Shown in pieces: positions 59,670 to 64,000 of a stretch of DNA of 64,000 bases. The notes beneath the pieces are model-generated. The model worked only from the letters and a program-made list of their open reading frames with translations, did not search any database and was not told the origin of the DNA. The DNA lies in contig NZ_SOAV01000015.1 of NCBI RefSeq assembly GCF_004364245.1, positions 124,001-188,000 on the forward strand. Reading direction: 5' to 3'. Position 1 is the first letter of the stretch; each line of letters starts with the position of its first letter. Position numbers and translations under genes: made by a program. The DNA comes from Streptomyces sp. BK208 (GTDB lineage Bacteria; Actinomycetota; Actinomycetes; Streptomycetales; Streptomycetaceae).

Positions 59670-61022
59670 ATGCAGGCAGAACCGAAGAAGTCGCAGGCGG
59701 AGTCGCGAGCGGTCTCGCTGGTGGGGGAGGAGTACGAGGTCGAGGTCGGCCCGGTCGCCCACGGCGGCCACTGCATCGCCCGCACCTCCGAGGGCCAGGT
59801 GCTGTTCGTCCGGCACACGCTGCCCGGAGAGCGGGTGGTGGCCCGGGTGACGGAGGGCGAGGAGGGCGCGCGCTTCCTGCGCGCGGACGCGGTCGAGATC
59901 CTGGACCCCTCCAAGGACCGCATCGAGGCCCCCTGCCCCTTCTCGGGCCCCGGCCGCTGCGGCGGCTGCGACTGGCAGCACGCGAAGCCGGGCGCGCAGC
60001 GCCGCCTGAAGGGCGAGGTCGTCGCCGAGCAGCTCCAGCGCCTGGCGGGCCTCACCCCCGAGGAGGCCGGCTGGGACGGCACGGTGATGCCGGCCGAGGG
60101 CGACAAGGTGCCCGCCGGGCAGGTCCCGTCGTGGCGCACCCGCGTGCAGTACGCCGTGGACGCCGACGGCCGCGCGGGCCTGCGCAAGCACCGCTCCCAC
60201 GAGGTCGAGCCGGTCGACCACTGCATGATCGCGGCGGAGGGCGTCAGCGAGCTGGGCATCGAGGCGCGGGACTGGCCCGGCATGGCGTCCGTCGAGGCGA
60301 TCGCGGCCACCGGCTCCCAGGACCGCCAGGTCATCCTGACCCCGCGCCCGGGTGGGAGGCTCCCCCTCGTGGAGCTGGACCGCCCGGTCTCGGTCATGCG
60401 GGTCGGTGAGAAGGACGGTGGCGTCCACCGCGTCCACGGCCGCCCCTTCGTCCGCGAGCGCGCCGACGGCCGCACCTACCGGGTCGGCTCGGGCGGCTTC
60501 TGGCAGGTCCACCCGAAGGCCGCCGACACCCTGGTGAAGGCGGTCATGCAGGGCCTGCTGCCCCGCAAGGGCGACATGGCCCTCGACCTCTACTGCGGCG
60601 TCGGCCTCTTCGCCGGAGCCCTCGCCGACCGCGTCGGCGACCAGGGCGCGGTCCTCGGCATCGAGTCCGGCAAGCGCGCCGTCGAGGACGCGCGCCACAA
60701 CCTCGCCGACTTCGACCGCGTCCGCATCGAGCAGGGCAAGGTCGAGTCCGTCCTGCCCCGCACCGGCATCGACGAGGTCGACCTCATCGTCCTCGACCCG
60801 CCCCGCGCGGGCGCCGGCCGCAACACGGTCCAGCACCTGTCGTCCCTGGGCGCCCGCAGGATCGCCTACGTGGCCTGCGACCCGGCGGCCCTCGCCCGGG
60901 ACCTGGGGTACTTCCGGGACGGGGGGTACCGGGTGCGGACGCTGCGGGTGTTCGACCTGTTCCCGATGACGCATCATGTGGAGTGTGTCGCCATCCTCGA
61001 ACCGGCCGCGAAGGGCTCCTGA
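59670..61022 (+). CDS. Class I SAM-dependent rRNA/tRNA uridine methyltransferase (TrmA/RumA family)
   Basis: A 450-residue enzyme that methylates C5 of a uridine in RNA. An N-terminal TRAM domain (about 17-80, GEEYEVEVGPVAHGGHCIAR) is followed by Cys residues in GRCGGCDWQHAK. The SAM-binding core has LDLYCGVGLFAG, and the catalytic part has LDPPRAGAG and VACDPAALARDL. The ATG at 59670 has TGGAG upstream. Rv2689c holds the matching place in M. tuberculosis, as I recall. Which RNA it modifies is not known. Confidence 0.88.
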   Translation: MQAEPKKSQAESRAVSLVGEEYEVEVGPVAHGGHCIARTSEGQVLFVRHTLPGERVVARVTEGEEGARFLRADAVEILDPSKDRIEAPCPFSGPGRCGGCDWQHAKPGAQRRLKGEVVAEQLQRLAGLTPEEAGWDGTVMPAEGDKVPAGQVPSWRTRVQYAVDADGRAGLRKHRSHEVEPVDHCMIAAEGVSELGIEARDWPGMASVEAIAATGSQDRQVILTPRPGGRLPLVELDRPVSVMRVGEKDGGVHRVHGRPFVRERADGRTYRVGSGGFWQVHPKAADTLVKAVMQGLLPRKGDMALDLYCGVGLFAGALADRVGDQGAVLGIESGKRAVEDARHNLADFDRVRIEQGKVESVLPRTGIDEVDLIVLDPPRAGAGRNTVQHLSSLGARRIAYVACDPAALARDLGYFRDGGYRVRTLRVFDLFPMTHHVECVAILEPAAKGS

Positions 61023-61577
61023 CCTGCGGTTTTAAGCGTGCGCATTATGTGCGGTGTGGGCGTTACGGGCGATATCTTGACGCTGAAATGACGCTCGTGA
61101 CGCTCATTTGACGCTCGTTCTGATGGTGCGTCAGGCACGCGTTGGGCAGGCCAGGCGGAGTCAAGGCTGCGAGTGACGAGGCAACGCCGAGGGCTGATGA
61201 CGCTCAAAGCGGAGTCGCCGGGTCCTACAGATCAAATGTCGCGGAAGAGACCGGCCAGCGTTTCGCCCTGCAGCAATGGACGGTGCGAGTCGATGACCTG
61301 CGCTAATGGTCTTCCGCTCGTTTCACGTTGGTGCCCCTTAATGCATTTGGAAGTCCCAGAAACGTCCCAGGGGGCTCCCAGCGCCGACCGACGCTCTCGG
61401 CCTTGTGGTGGGCCGTGCGGAACCTTGTTCGGGGCGCCATTGCCCTCCAGGGCTCTCCTCCAGAGCTTTCCCGCATGGCGATGTTGGCCTGGCCGTATGG
61501 TGGGGCTCGGCATGCGGCGTGGGCCATACCGGGCTCGGTGCGGTTCCGCCTCGACGGGGCGTAAGGGGGCAGAGAGG
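61023..61577. other. Long intergenic region with TGACGCT heptamers
   Basis: About 560 bp with no convincing gene, and lower in G+C than the rest of the window. TGACGCT occurs at 61078, 61089, 61098, 61109 and 61198 (steps 11, 9, 11 and 89). Around 61330-61400 there is AT-richer sequence with no clear reading frame. It probably holds the promoter for the two genes that follow; a degraded gene or old insertion boundary is possible but not shown. Confidence 0.5.
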
Positions 61578-61583
61578 GTGGCT

Positions 61584-61949
61584 GTGCGGGGTGACCGGCG
61601 CGCCGTCTTGGTGACGACGGTTCTGGTCCTGGCGGTCGTCGCCGGTGCGCTGTCGCTGCTGAGCTGGGACCGGGCGAACCAGGTGGCTGGCGTGGTCTCC
61701 GCGGTGGTCGGTGTGGCCGCCTTGGGAGTCGGCGTCTGCGCGTTGCTGGCCCCGTCCGGGAGCATGGCCCCGTCCGGGAGCACGTCCGTACAGGTGTCCA
61801 GGACCGGGAGTGCCACGGCCGCCGGCGGCGGGGACGCCAACACGGGTGCCGTCGCCTCCCCGTCCGACGGTGTGGTCTCCGTCGGCGAGACCGGTGACGC
61901 GCGGGCGGAGGGCGGCAGCGCGAATACCGGTTATCGGGGGCAGGGTTAG
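61584..61949 (+). CDS. Small two-helix membrane protein with Gly/Ala/Ser-rich tail
   Basis: A 121-residue protein. Two membrane helices (about 8-27 and 34-55) are followed by a soluble tail with repeated motifs: SVQVSRTGSATAAGGGDANTG and EGGSANTGYRGQG. The tail style, with Ala-x-Gly-Gly-x-Ala-Asn-Thr-Gly, resembles the low-complexity segments found in actinobacterial NTPase/TPR signalling proteins. The GTG at 61584 has GAGAGGG at good spacing; 61578 is an alternative. The large NTPase gene starts 11 bp downstream, so the two are likely one operon. Function unknown. Confidence 0.6.
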   Translation: MRGDRRAVLVTTVLVLAVVAGALSLLSWDRANQVAGVVSAVVGVAALGVGVCALLAPSGSMAPSGSTSVQVSRTGSATAAGGGDANTGAVASPSDGVVSVGETGDARAEGGSANTGYRGQG

Positions 61950-61960
61950 CGGCGCATCCG

Positions 61961-64000
61961 ATGTTCTTCCGCAGTCGCGCCGCGGTACGCAAGTCGGGTG
62001 GATCCTCCGCCGAGGGAGCCGGGGCCTTCGCCAACAGTGGCGTGATGATTGACAGCTTCGTGCAGGTGGTCGCGGGGCGCGCCGCCGTCTCCGGCTATCT
62101 CCTGCAGGTGGAACAGGCCCTCGCCGCCGCCGATTTCCAGGGGCGTGAGAGGGAACTCGCCCAGCTGGCCGCCTTCTGCGCGCACGATGTCCCCGCGGAC
62201 GGTCCCGGCGCCAACTACTGGCGCTGGGTGGCCCCGGCGTGGGCGGGAAAGTCCGCCCTGCTGGCGCACTTCGTCCTGCATCCTCCACCCGGCGTCGATG
62301 TCGTGTCGTTCTTCATCACCTCCCGCATGGTCTCGCAGAGCGACGCGGCGGCGTTCTGCGAGGTTGTACAGCGGCAGGTGTACGCCTTGCTGGGCGAGGA
62401 GGAGCCGCTGAGCACCCCCGCCACGCGCGACGAGCAGATGCTGCTCGCGCTGCACCGCGCCGCACAGGGGTGCGCGGCGCGCGGCCGACGACTCGTGCTC
62501 GTGGTGGACGGGCTGGACGAGGACCGCGGCGTGACCGCCGGTCCCGACGGCCACAGCATCGCGGCGCTGCTGCCACGCGTTCCCCCGCACGGCATGCGGA
62601 TCCTCGTCGCCGGCCGTCCGCATCCGCCGGTACCGGGGGACGTACCCGCGGACCACCCCCTGCGGACCACGCGGATCGACCGTCGGCTGGAGCCGTCCCC
62701 ACACGCCCGCGCGGCGCGCTGGGACGCAGAGCGGGATCTGCTGCGACTGCGAGACGGCGGCGGGCTGGGCTGGGACCTGGCCGCTCTGACCGTCGCGGCC
62801 GGAGGCGGTCTGAGCGCACCCGACTTCGCGGATCTGACCGAGAGCCCGGCGCGGCTGGTCGAGCGCGAGCTGACCGCGGTGAGCGGCCGCAGCTTCCGCC
62901 AGCGCTTCGGGCACTGGACGTCCGACGATCCGCCCGTTTTTCTCTTCGCGCACGAGGAGATCCGGCGCGGCGCGGCGGAACTGGTCACGGACCAGGAGCT
63001 GGCGGCCCATCGCAGCCGTCTGCACCGGTGGGCGGACTCCTACCGGAGCGCCGGATGGCCGGAGGGGACACCCGAGTACCTGCTGCGCGGCTACACCCAA
63101 TTGCTGCGCGAACAGGGGGACGCTCCCAGGCTGGTGACGCTGGCCTGTGACACCGGGTGGCAAGAGCGGTTGTGGCGGGCGTCCGGGGCGGACCTGGAGG
63201 CAGTCAATACGGTGTCGTCCGCGTTCGACCTGGTGCTCGCGGACGGCCGGCGCCGCGGCGATCAGGACGTGTCCGTGGCCCTGCGGCTCGCCGCCGCGCG
63301 GGACGGGCTGCACGATCGGACGGCGCCTCTCCCGTCCGGCCTGATCGCCCTGTGGGCCCGACTCGGGCACCCGGCGCGCGCCGTTCATCTGGCCGAGTCG
63401 CGGCGCGACGCGTGGGACCGGGTGGCCGCTCTGAGCGCCATCGCCGGCGCCCTGGCCGCCGCCGGGCGCACGGATCAGGCGGCCGCTCTGCTCGACGGAG
63501 CGGACCGCACCGAGGACCGGGACCGCTTCCTGGAAGCGATCGCCAAGGGCCTGGCGGACTCCGGCCGGTCCGCCGAGGCCCTGCGGTCGGCCCGCCGCAT
63601 CAGCGACCCGGAGCGCAGGGCGGACGCTCTCGTCGCCGCCGTCGGGGCCCTGGCCAGGGTGGCGAGGAACGCCATGGAAGCTCAGGAGGAGGCCGGGGCC
63701 CCGGGCCCCGATGCGGTTCCCTGGGCGCTGGAAGTCGTCGACGCGGTCATGGCGGTGCCCAACACCGTCTCCCGGAGCGCCTTGGGCGCCTCGCTGACCG
63801 CCGCGCTCTCCCGGCTCGGCGAGCAGCGCCGGGCCCTGGCGCTGGCGAAGCGTGTCGTGTCCCGATCGGCCGGCTCCGGTGACCCCGTCCGGCGTGCGCA
63901 GTACCTCGCCCTGTTCGCCCGGGGGATGTCCACGGCACCGGGGCTCGCCGAACAGGCTGCCGAGTTTGCCCTGACGTCGGCCCAGCTGGCAGCGGACATC
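61961..64000 (+). CDS. STAND/NACHT-like NTPase with helical repeats (3' end outside window)
   Basis: At least 680 residues; the frame stays open to the end of the window. Residues 12-30 hold GGSSAEGAGAFANSG, similar to the tail of the preceding membrane protein. The NTPase domain starts near residue 58 (FQGRERELAQLAAF). Its P-loop is APAWAGKSALL (Lys97, Ser98), lacking the usual first glycine, and Walker B is LVLVVDGLDED (Asp183 to Glu187). From about residue 470 there are helical repeats of TPR type (AAGRTDQAAALLDGAD, DSGRSAEALRSARR). This suggests a signal-sensing oligomerising ATPase. No target or effector is visible yet. Confidence 0.65.
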   Translation, partial: MFFRSRAAVRKSGGSSAEGAGAFANSGVMIDSFVQVVAGRAAVSGYLLQVEQALAAADFQGRERELAQLAAFCAHDVPADGPGANYWRWVAPAWAGKSALLAHFVLHPPPGVDVVSFFITSRMVSQSDAAAFCEVVQRQVYALLGEEEPLSTPATRDEQMLLALHRAAQGCAARGRRLVLVVDGLDEDRGVTAGPDGHSIAALLPRVPPHGMRILVAGRPHPPVPGDVPADHPLRTTRIDRRLEPSPHARAARWDAERDLLRLRDGGGLGWDLAALTVAAGGGLSAPDFADLTESPARLVERELTAVSGRSFRQRFGHWTSDDPPVFLFAHEEIRRGAAELVTDQELAAHRSRLHRWADSYRSAGWPEGTPEYLLRGYTQLLREQGDAPRLVTLACDTGWQERLWRASGADLEAVNTVSSAFDLVLADGRRRGDQDVSVALRLAAARDGLHDRTAPLPSGLIALWARLGHPARAVHLAESRRDAWDRVAALSAIAGALAAAGRTDQAAALLDGADRTEDRDRFLEAIAKGLADSGRSAEALRSARRISDPERRADALVAAVGALARVARNAMEAQEEAGAPGPDAVPWALEVVDAVMAVPNTVSRSALGASLTAALSRLGEQRRALALAKRVVSRSAGSGDPVRRAQYLALFARGMSTAPGLAEQAAEFALTSAQLAADI

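Noticed and set aside
57666..60977. Open frame of 1103 codons on the minus strand across the permease and methyltransferase genes
   Set aside because: Antisense shadow of two well-supported genes, rich in Val, Gly, Asp and Arg, with no motifs.
61023..61400. tRNA gene or integration site next to the methyltransferase gene
   Set aside because: No cloverleaf pairing, T-loop GTTCGA sequence or integrase gene was seen in the gap.
61232..61577. Remnant of a gene on the minus strand (reading ends GETLAGLFRDI)
   Set aside because: The frame has no start with a ribosome site, no recognisable domain, and overlaps the promoter region of the following genes; too weak to call a pseudogene.

Overview
The window is high-GC actinobacterial DNA. 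GTG, TTG and ATG starts are all used, coding is dense, and GC-rich hairpins serve as terminators. Gene content and order match the Streptomyces coelicolor / S. lividans group. The centre (about 24.4-56.1 kb) is a complete red gene cluster for prodiginine pigments (undecylprodigiosin, plus a RedG carbocycle such as streptorubin B), which I recall as SCO5877-SCO5898 in S. coelicolor A3(2). Identities come from reading motifs and from memory of these families. No database was searched, and the exact strain cannot be fixed from the window alone.

Left flank (0-24.1 kb). This holds core genes: the end of a phosphodiesterase gene, thymidine kinase, a two-domain VOC protein, a sulfurtransferase, sepH (FtsZ-associated division protein), a membrane protein, a lactone-oxidase-type flavoprotein coupled to an MFS transporter, ferrochelatase, a SuhB-type phosphatase, the cutRS two-component system, a DUF4193 zinc-ribbon protein, a DUF3093 protein, a thioesterase, dut, a DUF3710 protein, an ABC ATPase, kdpDE, an OB-fold protein, a DUF3159 protein and two TrkA/RCK proteins. 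Several of these genes (suhB, DUF4193, DUF3093, dut, DUF3710, OB-fold, DUF3159, TrkA-TrkA, then an APC permease and a TrmA-like methyltransferase) form a block I recall in nearly the same order in Mycobacterium tuberculosis (Rv2689c-Rv2701c). Here the red cluster sits inside that block, between the TrkA pair and the permease.

Red cluster. redD (SARP activator) is followed by redX-W-Y. redZ (atypical response regulator) faces them. redQ-R-S-T-U-V run leftwards and redP-O-N-M-L-K-J-I-H-G-F run rightwards from a shared divergent region. RedM, O, W, X, N, V, I and probably F and Y make the bipyrrole aldehyde MBC. RedP, Q, R, J, L and K make 2-undecylpyrrole. RedH joins the two halves and RedG closes the ring. 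RedU loads phosphopantetheine onto the carrier domains. RedS and RedT are unassigned; RedT has protein-kinase-like residues. The redQ-redP gap carries two back-to-back copies of a SARP-type operator, each with three heptamers at 11-bp spacing, then 8 bp, then CAGACT. This suggests RedD switches on both arms together. redZ here has no TTA codon, although the S. coelicolor gene is known for one, so bldA control may be lost at this step.

Right flank (56.2-64 kb). This holds an acyltransferase, a 37-residue membrane peptide preceded by four 21-bp repeats, a KimA/KUP-like permease, a TrmA/RumA-type RNA methyltransferase, and a 560-bp gap carrying five TGACGCT heptamers. At the edge are a small two-helix membrane protein and a large STAND/NACHT-like NTPase that runs off the window. 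That pair resembles an actinobacterial signalling or conflict module and is the least characterised part of the window.
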